A stretch of 64,000 bases of DNA from Sinorhizobium garamanticum (GTDB lineage Bacteria > Pseudomonadota > Alphaproteobacteria > Rhizobiales > Rhizobiaceae), in assembly GCF_029892065.1 (NCBI RefSeq), contig NZ_CP120373.1, forward strand, positions 434,001 to 498,000, read 5' to 3'. The notes below the pieces were generated by a model that was not told the DNA's origin, searched no databases, and was given only the letters and a program-made list of their open reading frames with translations. Positions within the stretch are counted from its first letter, which is position 1. Each line of letters starts with the position of its first letter. Shown one piece after another: positions 44,435 to 53,414 of the stretch. The position numbers and the translations under genes were made by a program.

Positions 44435-45517
44435 TCACAGACCGCAATTGTATCGGGTGTGCACCAGGATCTGCGAATAGGACGGCTCCACGGTTACGCC
44501 CCCGACGTTGTCACGGATCCATTTGGCGGCTGTCGCCAGCTCGCCGCTGAAGTCGTGCGAAATGACATAGTCCATGACCCCGGATTCCAGCAGGTTTCGC
44601 GAGTGGTTGGTTAACTCGTGGCCGACGAAGATTGTGTCACGGGCCCTTCCAGCGTGCTCCAGTGCCGCTGCCACGCCGCGATTAGCGCCGGCGACATTGT
44701 AGATCGCGGCCGGGTGACCATGTGCCTCGAAATAGCGGGTCAACTGCTCACAAGTGCTCTCCGGCCTGTCGTCAGAAATCACACGTTCCTCGATCTTCAA
44801 GTATGGAAAATCGGAACGGAGCACCCTTCGAAACCCCATCTCACGCTCCTGCTGGCAGCGGAACGCCACGCTCATGACGATCAGAATATTGTTACGCTCC
44901 TTCGGAAGCGCATTGCCGATCAACAGAGCGGCCACGCTGCCGGCGGCATACTGGTCATTGCCTATGTAGACGCTGCGACGGGAACTCGGCAGATCGGTCG
45001 TCAGGCAGACGACGGGAATTTCAATGGACCGCAGCTTGCGTATCGCGCGGTTGATCGCCGGATGCTCGCGAGCGATGACTACGGCACCATCCGCGGCGCT
45101 ACCTTCCTGCTCAATCCGGCGCGCAAACGATGAAGGCTCGACTTCGCTCGTGGTTAGGTAATCTCCCTCAATCTCGATGCCGGCAAGGGTTCGGTTGACC
45201 TCAGTTACAGCGGCCGCCATTGCTGCATTGAAGGTTTCGCCGGAGTCACAAAATAGACGAATGTGCAAAGGGATGTCGCGGTCCGCGCTTTCGTTCTTCA
45301 GCTTTTCGAGCGCCCCCAGGACGCGGGCTCTCGTTCGTTCTCGGACGCCGCTGCGGTTGTTAAGGACCCTGTCGACCGTCGCGGGACCGACTCCTGCGAG
45401 CTTGGCAATTTCCTGGACTTTGGGGCCTTTCCATGTCCGATTTTGCAGGTGATCGATCACAGCTTTCTCCAGTTTCCGCCTAAAAACTGATGGTAAAAAC
45501 ATCATCTCGGAAGTCAT
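44435..45517 (-). CDS. LacI-family repressor of the sugar ABC module
   Basis: A 360-aa regulator with HTH KVQEIAKLAGVGPATVDRVL (LacI type, with Gly-Pro-Ala in the turn as in inositol/rhizopine-type regulators) and a sugar-binding core of the periplasmic-binding type 4 fold (VYIGNDQYAAGSVAALLIGN, IYNVAGANRGVAAALE). It is divergent from the ABC transporter operon, and palindromes in the intergenic region are its likely operators. Confidence 0.92.
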   Translation of the reverse strand: MTSEMMFLPSVFRRKLEKAVIDHLQNRTWKGPKVQEIAKLAGVGPATVDRVLNNRSGVRERTRARVLGALEKLKNESADRDIPLHIRLFCDSGETFNAAMAAAVTEVNRTLAGIEIEGDYLTTSEVEPSSFARRIEQEGSAADGAVVIAREHPAINRAIRKLRSIEIPVVCLTTDLPSSRRSVYIGNDQYAAGSVAALLIGNALPKERNNILIVMSVAFRCQQEREMGFRRVLRSDFPYLKIEERVISDDRPESTCEQLTRYFEAHGHPAAIYNVAGANRGVAAALEHAGRARDTIFVGHELTNHSRNLLESGVMDYVISHDFSGELATAAKWIRDNVGGVTVEPSYSQILVHTRYNCGL

Positions 45518-45578
45518 TACTCATCGCAACGCCAAATTTTTGAACGGCTTGCCACTATGTTGTGCGACATCGATCTTC

Positions 45579-45595
45579 TGATGTATTTCGCATCA
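45579..45595. promoter_or_regulatory. Minor palindrome upstream of the ABC operon
   Basis: TGATG and CATCA flank a 7-nt centre; a possible auxiliary operator for the divergent LacI regulator. Confidence 0.4.
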
Positions 45596-45621
45596 TAAAA
45601 TGGCCTCCGTCTTCCTTGTCT

Positions 45622-45650
45622 GATGTGATTTCAATCCAGATAATCACATC
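45622..45650. promoter_or_regulatory. Palindromic operator candidate of the ABC operon
   Basis: Arms GATGTGATT and AATCACATC are exact inverted repeats around an 11-nt centre, 20 bp upstream of the binding-protein ATG. This is a good position for repression of the operon. Confidence 0.65.
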
Positions 45651-45670
45651 GTTAACGGAGGAGGAACCCC

Positions 45671-46702
45671 ATGAAATTCGGAAATTCGATTCTGCTTTCT
45701 GCCTTGATGGCCGCCACCGCACTTGGAGGCATAGCCAATGCGCAGGACGGCGAAAAGCAATATCGCTTCGTCATGGTCTCTCACATCGGATCGAACGATC
45801 CGAACATGGGTTGGCTGACGAAGTCGATGGAGGAGTTCGAGAAGAAATATCCGAACGTCAAAACCGAATACATCTCCACCAACAACTATTCGGTCCAGGA
45901 ACACGTTCGCCTTCTCGAGCAGGCTATCTCGACCCAGCCCGATGGCATCGCCGTGCCGATCGTCAGTTCCGATGCCTTCGAAGGGCCGCTGCGCAAGGCC
46001 ATCGAAGCCGGCATTCCGGTCGTTGCCTTCAATATTCCGGACGGCCGGCCTGAGGGCGAGCGCATTCCCTACCTGACCTATGTCGGCGGCGACGAATATC
46101 TCACGGGCAAGAAGCTCGGCGAATACGCGCTCGAAAAGGCAGAAGCCGGCGAAATCCCGAAACCGACCCATGTCGTCTGCGCAAGCCATGACTCCGCCCA
46201 CCAGGGTCTCAAGGCTCGTTGTGCCGGGATGAAGGACGCAATGGAGAAGGCCGGCGCGAAGGTTGATGAACTCTTCATCGGCGCCGAACCGGCGACGGCA
46301 CGCAACACCTTGCAGTCCTTCCTGCAGGCCAACCCGGACACCAACTACATCTTCACGGTTGCTGGCTGGTCTTCACCCTGGGCATGGGGTGTCGCCAATG
46401 AGATGAAGCTCGACCCGGATGTCGACGACAAGGGCGTGACTGTCCTGACGGTTGACGAGGGTCCGGTTTCGATCGAGGGCGTGCGCGCCGGGCATGTGCT
46501 GGCGACGAACAGCCAGGGCTTCTGGCTGCAGGGCTACGCTCCGATGGAATGGCTCTACTGGAACAAGGAGTTCGGCTACGCGCCGCAGTCGAATATCCTG
46601 ACCGGTCCCGTGATCATCAACAAGGATAACGCAGACAAGTGGGCCGAACTGGTCCGCGGCGTCTTTGGCGACAAGGCCTACGACGAGCAGAACACCTGGT
46701 AA
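45671..46702 (+). CDS. Sugar ABC transporter substrate-binding protein
   Basis: A 343-aa periplasmic-binding protein (type 4 fold, RbsB-like) with signal peptide SILLSALMAATALGGIANA. Ligand-fold motifs are FVMVSHIGSNDPNMGWL, YSVQEHVRLLEQAISTQPDG, VAFNIPDGRPEGERIPYLTY and VGGDEYLTGKKLGEYA. ATG 45671 is preceded by GGAGGAGGAA. It delivers a monosaccharide or polyol to the permeases below; ligand unknown. Confidence 0.94.
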   Translation: MKFGNSILLSALMAATALGGIANAQDGEKQYRFVMVSHIGSNDPNMGWLTKSMEEFEKKYPNVKTEYISTNNYSVQEHVRLLEQAISTQPDGIAVPIVSSDAFEGPLRKAIEAGIPVVAFNIPDGRPEGERIPYLTYVGGDEYLTGKKLGEYALEKAEAGEIPKPTHVVCASHDSAHQGLKARCAGMKDAMEKAGAKVDELFIGAEPATARNTLQSFLQANPDTNYIFTVAGWSSPWAWGVANEMKLDPDVDDKGVTVLTVDEGPVSIEGVRAGHVLATNSQGFWLQGYAPMEWLYWNKEFGYAPQSNILTGPVIINKDNADKWAELVRGVFGDKAYDEQNTW

Positions 46703-46804
46703 GGGTTCCTCCCGGAGGGGCGGCCGGCTGCGACGAGGAGCGCCGGCTGCCCCGACCCATTTGTGCGCCTGACATCGCACATTGAAACCAGCGAGCAGAG
46801 TGTC

Positions 46805-47761
46805 ATGAAACAGCTTGTGCGAAGCCAAGGCTTCGGCGCGATCATCGGCGTCGTCGTCATGCTTGTCGTGTTTTCCCTGATCGACTTTTCCGGCTGGTGG
46901 ACCGCCCAGACCATCACCAATGTCACGCAGTTCACAGCCATCTTGTCCTTCGTCGCCATGGGCCAGGCCCTTGTCATCATGACGAAGGAAATCGACCTGT
47001 CTGTCGGCTCCGTTTACGGGCTGGCTGGCGTTGCCTTCATCACGCTGGAACCGAGTTTCGGTGTGCCCGGATCGCTCGTCATAGCGCTGGTCATGGCTGC
47101 CTTCGTCGGCCTTCTTCAGGCGTTTGCCGTGGTGAAGGGGCACTTGCCGTCGATGATCGTGACGCTCGGCGGCCTCTTTGCGGTCCGCGGGATCATCTAT
47201 GTCTGGACGGGTGGCTCGGTCCACAATTTCTCAGCCGATGCACGCATCCATCCGGTGACCCGTCTGTTCGGCGGCGAACTGTTCGGTGTCGAAGCGGCCA
47301 TATTCTGGCTTGTCGTGGTCGCCGCCGTTCTCGGTATCGTCCTCTGGGCCACACCCTTCGGAAATCGCCTTCTGGCCACCGGGGGAAGCCGCGAAAGCGC
47401 GGAATCGCGCGGCGTTCGCACCGACCGAGTGAAGATCTGGACCTTCGTCCTTTGCTCGCTGCTCGCCGGATTCGCCGGCATCCTGACCCTATGCAACCAG
47501 CCGCAAACCCATGTCACGCTCGGCGAAAACATGGAGCTCGAGGCCATTTCTGCCGCGGTCATCGGCGGCTGCCTGCTGACTGGCGGACGCGGCTCGATCA
47601 TTGGAGCCGTACTCGGAGCTCTCATCGTCGTCAGCTTCCGCTACGAACTCATCGCTCTTGGCGCGCCCTCGTCCTGGTACATCACCTTCGTCGGTGTCGT
47701 GCTCATCGTGGCGATCATCTTCAATCAGAAACTGGCCCGTTTCCTCGGACACAGCGTTTGA
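46805..47761 (+). CDS. Sugar ABC transporter permease (first)
   Basis: A 318-aa RbsC/BPD_transp_2 type permease with about 8-10 membrane segments. Motifs include MTKEIDLSVGSVYGLAGVAF and the coupling-helix loop NRLLATGGSRESAESRGVRT, then LEAISAAVIGGCLLTGGRGS. The start ATG 46805 (MKQLVRSQGFG) has only a weak ribosome binding site. It pairs with the second permease two genes on, so the membrane channel is probably a heterodimer. Confidence 0.92.
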   Translation: MKQLVRSQGFGAIIGVVVMLVVFSLIDFSGWWTAQTITNVTQFTAILSFVAMGQALVIMTKEIDLSVGSVYGLAGVAFITLEPSFGVPGSLVIALVMAAFVGLLQAFAVVKGHLPSMIVTLGGLFAVRGIIYVWTGGSVHNFSADARIHPVTRLFGGELFGVEAAIFWLVVVAAVLGIVLWATPFGNRLLATGGSRESAESRGVRTDRVKIWTFVLCSLLAGFAGILTLCNQPQTHVTLGENMELEAISAAVIGGCLLTGGRGSIIGAVLGALIVVSFRYELIALGAPSSWYITFVGVVLIVAIIFNQKLARFLGHSV

Positions 47762-47778
47762 CGCGGGAGGACATCAAA

Positions 47779-48555
47779 ATGGCGAACAGCACCCCCCTCA
47801 TTCAGGTGAAGAACCTTGATCTCCACTTCGGCGCTTTCCACGCCCTCAAGAACGTCTCGGTGGACTTTCACGCCGGTGAGCTGATTGGCCTGGTCGGCGA
47901 CAACGGCGCCGGCAAGACAACGCTGATCCGCGTCCTTTGCGGCATTTACGCCCCGACGTCGGGCGGGGTCTTTTTCGATGGCAATAAGGTGGAGAAATTT
48001 CACCCGAAGCTTGCGATCGACCAGGGCATCGAGACGATTCAGCAGTCCGTCGGCCTCTGCGACAACCTGTCGATCGCGCGCAATTTCTATCTCGGACGCG
48101 AGCCGGTTAAGCGTGTTCTCGGCATCCCCTTCCTCGATATGGGCAAGATGCGAGAGAAGTCTACACGCGTGATCCGGCAATTCGGCTTGCGTGCAAATGT
48201 CTCCGCGGACGACGAGGTGGAACGCCTGTCAGGCGGAGAACGTCAGTCCGTGAAGATCGGTCGCGCGGTCGAATTCAAGAACAGGGTCGTCATCATGGAC
48301 GAGCCGACCAACCATCTGTCGGTACGCGAACGCGAGCACGTCAACGAGCTCGCCGTCCAGCTCAAGGAGCAGGGCCTGCTCGTCATCTACATCACTCACG
48401 ACATCTTCCAGGTGCACAGGCTCGCCGACCGAATTGTGATCATGGAGAATGGCGAAAAGGTCGCGGACGCAACGACGGATTCCATGACGGCGGAAGAACT
48501 CGAAGAGGTAATCCGCCAGGGCGGGCGCGTCGTGGAAAAGCGGGAGGCGGTCTGA
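47779..48555 (+). CDS. Sugar ABC transporter ATP-binding protein, single domain
   Basis: A 258-aa ATPase from ATG 47779 (GGGAGG upstream). Walker A is GDNGAGKTT, the signature LSGGERQSVKIGRAVEF, Walker B VVIMDEPTNHLS and the H-loop YITHD. It has a single nucleotide-binding domain, not the fused double domain of RbsA-type sugar transporters, so it should work as a homodimer. Its stop overlaps the next start by one base (TGATG). Confidence 0.94.
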   Translation: MANSTPLIQVKNLDLHFGAFHALKNVSVDFHAGELIGLVGDNGAGKTTLIRVLCGIYAPTSGGVFFDGNKVEKFHPKLAIDQGIETIQQSVGLCDNLSIARNFYLGREPVKRVLGIPFLDMGKMREKSTRVIRQFGLRANVSADDEVERLSGGERQSVKIGRAVEFKNRVVIMDEPTNHLSVREREHVNELAVQLKEQGLLVIYITHDIFQVHRLADRIVIMENGEKVADATTDSMTAEELEEVIRQGGRVVEKREAV

Positions 48556-49529
48556 TGGCTCTCTCCTCCGCCAAACCTCTTATTCGGCGTCACGCGGAGA
48601 TCGGGATCATCCTGATCGGCGCCGTTCTGATCGTCATCTTCGCCTCAACATCGGACGGTCGGTGGGCCAATCTCTACAATATCGGCACCATCCTGCAGGT
48701 GACGGCAACGCTAGGCTTGATGAGCCTCGGCGTCGCTCTGGTGATCGGGACGGGCGAGATCGACATCTCGGTCGGTTCGACTTTCGGCATGGGCGCGCTG
48801 GCCTATCTCTGGCTTGCGACCCAGGTTGACCCGTCGATCGCCGCAGTTGCTACGGTGTTGGTCGGCGCCGCGATCGGACTGTTCAACGGCTTGCTGGTCA
48901 CCCGAACCGGCACGCCATCCCTCATCATCACGCTTGGGACGCTGATGATCTTCCGCGGCATCGCCATCGCTCTGACCGAGGGATTTTCGTTCTCTATTCC
49001 CTATGCAGCGCGCAAGGGCTGGACCTACTTCGTCCTCGGCGGCGGTGACTTCCTGGGCTTCAACACCGCGCTCTACTGGCTCATGACGTTGACCGTTATT
49101 CTCCTGGTGGCGTTGAAAGCAACGCCTTTCGGCAACCGCCTTCTCGCCGTTGGCGGGTCCGCCGAAAGCGCGCATTCGCGTGGCGTTCGCGTTGATCGCA
49201 TCAAACTGTCCGCTTTTGTCCTGTGCGGCATGTTGGCGGGTTTCGCTGGCACGCTCGAGGCCGGCAAGCTTGGCTTCGCAGACGGCTCGATGGGGCGCCT
49301 GATGGAACTGCAGGCGATTGCCTCGTGCGTGCTTGGCGGCTGCCTGCTCGCCGGCGGCAGGATCTCGCTGCCAGGTGCGCTGATGGGGGCCTTCGTTCTG
49401 TCCTCCATCCAATCCTATCTCGTGGTTACGGGCGTCCGTCCACAATGGTTCATCCTCGTCCTTGGTCTCATCGTGGTACTCGCCGCCTACGGCGACCGAT
49501 CGCTGCGGCAATGGGCGCTTCGCAAGTAA
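48555..49529 (+). CDS. Sugar ABC transporter permease (second)
   Basis: A 324-aa permease of the same family as the first, with VALVIGTGEIDISVGSTFGM, the loop NRLLAVGGSAESAHSRGVRV and LMELQAIASCVLGGCLLAGG. It overlaps the ATPase gene by one base. The two permeases share many positions, implying duplication. Confidence 0.92.
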   Translation: MALSSAKPLIRRHAEIGIILIGAVLIVIFASTSDGRWANLYNIGTILQVTATLGLMSLGVALVIGTGEIDISVGSTFGMGALAYLWLATQVDPSIAAVATVLVGAAIGLFNGLLVTRTGTPSLIITLGTLMIFRGIAIALTEGFSFSIPYAARKGWTYFVLGGGDFLGFNTALYWLMTLTVILLVALKATPFGNRLLAVGGSAESAHSRGVRVDRIKLSAFVLCGMLAGFAGTLEAGKLGFADGSMGRLMELQAIASCVLGGCLLAGGRISLPGALMGAFVLSSIQSYLVVTGVRPQWFILVLGLIVVLAAYGDRSLRQWALRK

Positions 49530-49539
49530 AGGGTTCAAA

Positions 49540-50550
49540 ATGTCTGTCAGAGTAGCGATCATAGGCGCGGGTATCATGGGGGCCGATCACGCCCGCATTG
49601 TCGCCGAAGATCTTCCGGGAGCCTCGCTGCAGGTTGTGTGCGACGCCTCGCAGGAGCGTGCGCGCAAGGCGGCCAACGAATACGGCGCAGGTGACGTCTC
49701 GGACGATCCGCTTGCCACCATCAGACGCGATGACGTTGATGCCATTCTGATTGCCAGCCCCGACGAAACCCATGCGCCGCTTGCGCTTGCGGCCATCGAG
49801 GCTGCAAAGCCCGTGCTTTGCGAGAAGCCACTCTCGCAAAGCTCGAAGGAGTGCCAGGACGTCATCGAGGCGGAAGTGTCCCGCGGCCGGCAGTTCGTCC
49901 AACTGGGCTTCATGCGCCGCTTCGATCCGTCCTATCGGGAAATGAAAGCGGCCTTGGACGACGGCTCCCTCGGGGCCGCGATCATGATGCACAATTTCCA
50001 CCGGAACGTGGAAGCGCCTGCAAACTTCACGGGCCGGATGGCTATCACCAACTCTGCCCCCCACGAGTTCGATGTCGCACGGTTCGTCCTCGGCGCCGAT
50101 TACAAGGCGATCTCCGTCTTCCAGCCGGCCGGGATAGACGCTTCCAGGACGGGAGCGCCGGTCTTCATGGTCCTGGAGACCGACAAGGGCCAGCTGGTCA
50201 ACATCGAGATCAACAACAACGCCGCCTACGGCTATGACGTCCGCGGTGAGCTCGTCGGCGAAAAGGGGTCAGTCTTTCTCAACGCGCCGATCCATACGCG
50301 ACAGAACGGCCGGCTCATGTCCTACGAGCGTTATGCGCCGGACTGGAGGCCGCGATTTGCGGAAGCCTATCGGCTTCAGAACAAGGCCTTTCTCAATTTC
50401 GTCCGAACCGGGGAGTTCCCTCCCATCGCGGCGGACGCTTGGGACGGCTACTGCGCAGCGCGCGTTGCGGAAGCGGGCGTCGAAGCCCTTCAGAAGGGCG
50501 CGCGCGTCACCCTTGCGGGAGCGGAAAAGCCGTCCCTCTACAAGCATTAA
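49540..50550 (+). CDS. Gfo/Idh/MocA family oxidoreductase
   Basis: A 336-aa NAD(P)-dependent dehydrogenase. The Rossmann motif is VAIIGAGIMGADHARI, the signature EKP lies in PVLCEKPLS, and a catalytic His is in NSAPHEFDVARF. The family includes inositol 2-dehydrogenase and MocA, and the gene lies next to a sugar transporter and a TIM-barrel isomerase. It probably oxidises a hydroxyl of the imported sugar or cyclitol. The start is ATG 49540, 10 bp after the permease stop. Confidence 0.93.
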   Translation: MSVRVAIIGAGIMGADHARIVAEDLPGASLQVVCDASQERARKAANEYGAGDVSDDPLATIRRDDVDAILIASPDETHAPLALAAIEAAKPVLCEKPLSQSSKECQDVIEAEVSRGRQFVQLGFMRRFDPSYREMKAALDDGSLGAAIMMHNFHRNVEAPANFTGRMAITNSAPHEFDVARFVLGADYKAISVFQPAGIDASRTGAPVFMVLETDKGQLVNIEINNNAAYGYDVRGELVGEKGSVFLNAPIHTRQNGRLMSYERYAPDWRPRFAEAYRLQNKAFLNFVRTGEFPPIAADAWDGYCAARVAEAGVEALQKGARVTLAGAEKPSLYKH

Positions 50551-50562
50551 AGGATTAAAGAG

Positions 50563-51522
50563 ATGAAACTCGGCTTCGTTTCCGACAGCCTCGGCGGAAT
50601 GACCTTCGACGGGCTTCTCGACAGCGCCGCGCGCCTTGGTGTCTCGGGCGTGGAGGTCAACACAGGCGGCTGGTCGACCGCTCCGCACTTCGACCTAAAG
50701 ACGATGAAGGCAAGCGCCGATGCTCGCCGCGCCTTCACTCGCGCCTTCGAAACCCGCGGGCTCGAGATTATTGCGTTGAACGCCAACGGCAATCCCTTGC
50801 ATCCGACCCAACCCGAGCAGGGCGAGTGCCTCAAGGACACGATCCGCATCGCCGGCGAGATGGGGATCAAGACCGTCTGCACCATGTCCGGACTGCCGGC
50901 AGGACGTAACGGCGATCTGATGCCGAACTGGGTCGTCTCTTCCTGGCCGCCGGAAACGCAGGAGATCCTGCGTTACCAGTGGGAGGACAAGCTCCTCCCC
51001 TTCTGGACCGAGACCGTGGCACTCGCCGAGGAGAATGGCGTCGAGCGCATCGCGCTCGAGCTTCACGGCAACCAGTGCGTCTACAACGTTCCCTCGCTTC
51101 TGAAGCTCCGGGCGGCCGTCGGCCCGATCGTCGGCGCCAATCTCGATCCATCGCATCTGTTCTGGATGGGGGCGGATCCCCTCGTCGTCGCCGAAGCACT
51201 CGGCGAGGCCGTCTATCACGTCCATGCCAAGGACACGATGCTCAACGCGCCTGTCCAGGCAACAACTTCGCTCCTCGAGAACGGCTCGCTCATGGACATT
51301 CCGGCGCGAAGCTGGTCCTACATCACCCTCGGCTTCGGCCATGGCGAGGAGTGGTGGCGACAGTTCTGCTACCGCCTGAAGATGGCAGGCTATGACGGCT
51401 GGCTGTCGATCGAGCACGAGGACGTGCTGCTCAATAGCCTCGAAGGGTTGGAGAAATCCGTCGCCCTGCTCAACGGGGTGATGCCCGTCGCGCCGAGTGA
51501 CTTCAAGCCGCAGGCAATTTGA
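50563..51522 (+). CDS. Sugar phosphate isomerase/epimerase family TIM barrel
   Basis: A 319-aa xylose-isomerase-like barrel (AP_endonuc_2, PF01261). Metal ligands are seen in IALELHGNQCVYN (Glu), GANLDPSHLFWMGA (Asp/His), VYHVHAKDT (His/Asp) and WLSIEHEDVL (Glu). With the adjacent MocA-type dehydrogenase this forms the usual oxidoreductase-isomerase pair of sugar or inositol breakdown. ATG 50563 is 12 bp after the previous stop. Exact substrate unknown. Confidence 0.93.
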   Translation: MKLGFVSDSLGGMTFDGLLDSAARLGVSGVEVNTGGWSTAPHFDLKTMKASADARRAFTRAFETRGLEIIALNANGNPLHPTQPEQGECLKDTIRIAGEMGIKTVCTMSGLPAGRNGDLMPNWVVSSWPPETQEILRYQWEDKLLPFWTETVALAEENGVERIALELHGNQCVYNVPSLLKLRAAVGPIVGANLDPSHLFWMGADPLVVAEALGEAVYHVHAKDTMLNAPVQATTSLLENGSLMDIPARSWSYITLGFGHGEEWWRQFCYRLKMAGYDGWLSIEHEDVLLNSLEGLEKSVALLNGVMPVAPSDFKPQAI

Positions 51523-51595
51523 GGGTCGAACGACGGTGGGCCCAAATTCACATGGACATCCGTAGTTGCCGCTCAGATCTGGAGAACAGTAGGGG

Positions 51596-51913
51596 ATGCG
51601 AGGCCTGAATGAAGGTGCACCACCAAGCAGTCTTTCGGAACTGAAGTCGATGATCGCCTCGAGACAGCTCGAATTCCCAGATCAGCTTGAACGGGTTGTC
51701 CGCTGCGCCCTCGTCACTCCGGAACTAATCGCCTTTGGTAGCTCCAATTCGGTGGCACTTGCCTGTTCGGTGTCACCGACGACCGTGGTCCGGCTCGCCG
51801 GCTTCCTCGGCTTCGAGAACTATCGAGACCTTCGAACCTTGTTTCGGGAGCATTTGCGGAGACGTGCCGCACGAGTGCCGGCGTCCGGCTCAGCGACCGG
51901 GCTAGCCGGATAG
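51596..51913 (+). pseudogene. Truncated RpiR/MurR-type regulator (HTH only)
   Basis: A 105-aa frame whose first ~90 residues are the N-terminal domain of RpiR regulators: SLSELKSMIASRQLEFPDQL, VALACSVSPTTVVRLAGFLG and FENYRDLRTLFREHLRRRAA. The sugar-binding SIS domain (about 150 residues) is missing, and the following DNA has no matching sequence. It could still bind DNA, but is best read as a remnant cut by the event that formed the island end. Confidence 0.7.
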
Positions 51914-52998
51914 CCTGTTCACGGGGACCTGTGGGTGGAATGTGAGTGTGGCCGCTTGGAGCTATAAACTGTGCCATTTGGCGCGATGGCCGCTGTTGGG
52001 CACATTCCGGTCTCATCGGCCGAGACAGCCGAACTTCCGCAGTCCACCCATTGCTGCTGGTGCCGACCCGCCAGTGAAGGCGCGCTTAGGGCCCAGAAGC
52101 GGAAATAATTGCCGCTCTACGCACGTGTTGACTGAGGCCCAAAGCCAGGGCACAAAGGTGGCATCCACGGTCGCCCGCGACGGAAAAACAGAGGGAATTC
52201 AAAGGCACTTTCGTTAAGCCTTTGAAATCATGTGAGAATCCAGGTTCCCCAGCCACTCCTTATTTTTCCTTTGTTTTCAAGCGCTTAGCGAATATCATAA
52301 ATCGCTAGCCGTAACAGTTTTCCGGTGCATAATTCGGCATCATGGCGCGCCTTTCAGTCGTGGTTCACAATGCACCATTCTCCATCATCGCCTATCATGG
52401 CTAGATCTCACGACAACACCACCTCTGCCTCGACCTAGAAACAGGGAGAGCATCATGCCCGAAACTATCCGATGCTGCCCCGGGGATGCTCTTGACGGGC
52501 TGAACCCTCTTGGGTGCTAGCATGCAGCGGTGAATTCGACGCCACCGCAATGACCGGCCGCATCTGTTTGTTGTGCGTCTAAAACCAGCGGTCGAGTCCG
52601 GATTTGATGACAATGGCCCATTGCCTGTGCCCTTTAAAGAGCGCATGCTGTCAACTTCAGTAGCCATTTTCCGGGCGCTGCTGCTTCGGGGCCTCGGTGT
52701 CCTGGCCCCAACGAAAGGAGGACAGCCTGTCTTCCGACCTCCACGTTCACATCACCGCTCGTAACCTCGTCAGCGTTAGCGGATTTGGATACGGCGAAAA
52801 CGTTCGGCTTCAGCAAATTCGTAAAGCCGAATCAGCGGTCGCACCGCGCATCAAGCGATTCAATTCGGCAACGCCGCGCGAAGGCCTTTCCTGCCTTCGT
52901 GGCGGAACATTACGTTTTTGCTGAGTGAGGCAACGTACGGCGATGCCGCTGTATTGAAAGCTGCAGCCGAAAATCAACCGAAAATCCAGGAGGACCAA
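51914..52998. other. Gene-free stretch across the island's right end
   Basis: No supported gene on either strand, apart from the 20-nt tRNA-derived copy at 52236-52255. Frames between 52.4 and 52.9 kb are short and without recognisable domains. The stretch is interrupted only by the small gene starting at 52999. Confidence 0.6.
52236..52255 (+). repeat. Attachment-site copy: 3' end of tRNA-Gln
   Basis: Twenty bases (GAATCCAGGTTCCCCAGCCA) identical to tRNA-Gln 27242-27261, covering half of the T-loop, the T-stem, the acceptor strand and CCA. It marks the right boundary of the composite island. Confidence 0.85.
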
Positions 52999-53139
52999 AT
53001 GGCTAAAGGCCAAGCAAGAAGCAATCGTGAAGTTCGAAAGCCAAAAAAAGACAAGGCGGTGGCACCGGTTACCGCTGTGCAGGGAAGTCAGGTTAAGTTC
53101 GCAAACAGCGGGCCCAGCCTCGGCAAAAAGCAGAAATAG
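52999..53139 (+). CDS. Small basic protein, 46 aa
   Basis: Starts at ATG 52999 with an excellent CCAGGAGGA upstream: MAKGQARSNREVRKPKKDKA, ending FANSGPSLGKKQK. It is highly basic with no membrane segment. Similar MAKGQxRSNREVRKPKK proteins are, as I recall, widespread but uncharacterised in alphaproteobacteria. A longer frame from 52918 has no ribosome binding site. Confidence 0.75.
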   Translation: MAKGQARSNREVRKPKKDKAVAPVTAVQGSQVKFANSGPSLGKKQK

Positions 53140-53414
53140 CTCCGGTGGAAGCAGGGGTGCCTCTGGCATGCCGCCTCTGGCACCCGAGGCACCACGGTCG
53201 TTGGTCTTTCGACGGCGAGCGGCGGGGAGCCTTGAATGAGGCGGTGGGCGTCGCCACATGAAGGTTGCGTTTTCAGCCTTTCGGCTACCTGATCTCACCG
53301 GCTCGTCCGGCTGCTTGGCAATCCCCGACTTGCAAACGTTCCGAACTCCGCTCTGGCGGGAGAAATTTGCGCTGAACGCTATTGCGTTGCGCATCCACGT
53401 TTTAGGACACTCTT

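Larger units (their letters stand above)
27218..52255. mobile_element. Composite genomic island at tRNA-Gln
   Basis: The island is bounded on the left by the 3' half of tRNA-Gln and on the right by a 20-nt perfect copy of the tRNA end (52236-52255), with a third, imperfect copy inside at 33570-33610. The content is accessory throughout: prophage-like remnants with a truncated integrase, a VirD4-like fragment, and two complete sugar or sugar-acid modules with their own LacI regulators. No RIME element was seen between the outer copies, although they are frequent on both sides. The arrangement suggests two successive insertions (27.2-33.6 and 33.6-52.3 kb). Confidence 0.8.

Noticed and set aside
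52401..52667. Transposase remnant in the right flank of the island
   Set aside because: The basic 88-codon frame has no DDE or HTH features and no flanking inverted repeats.
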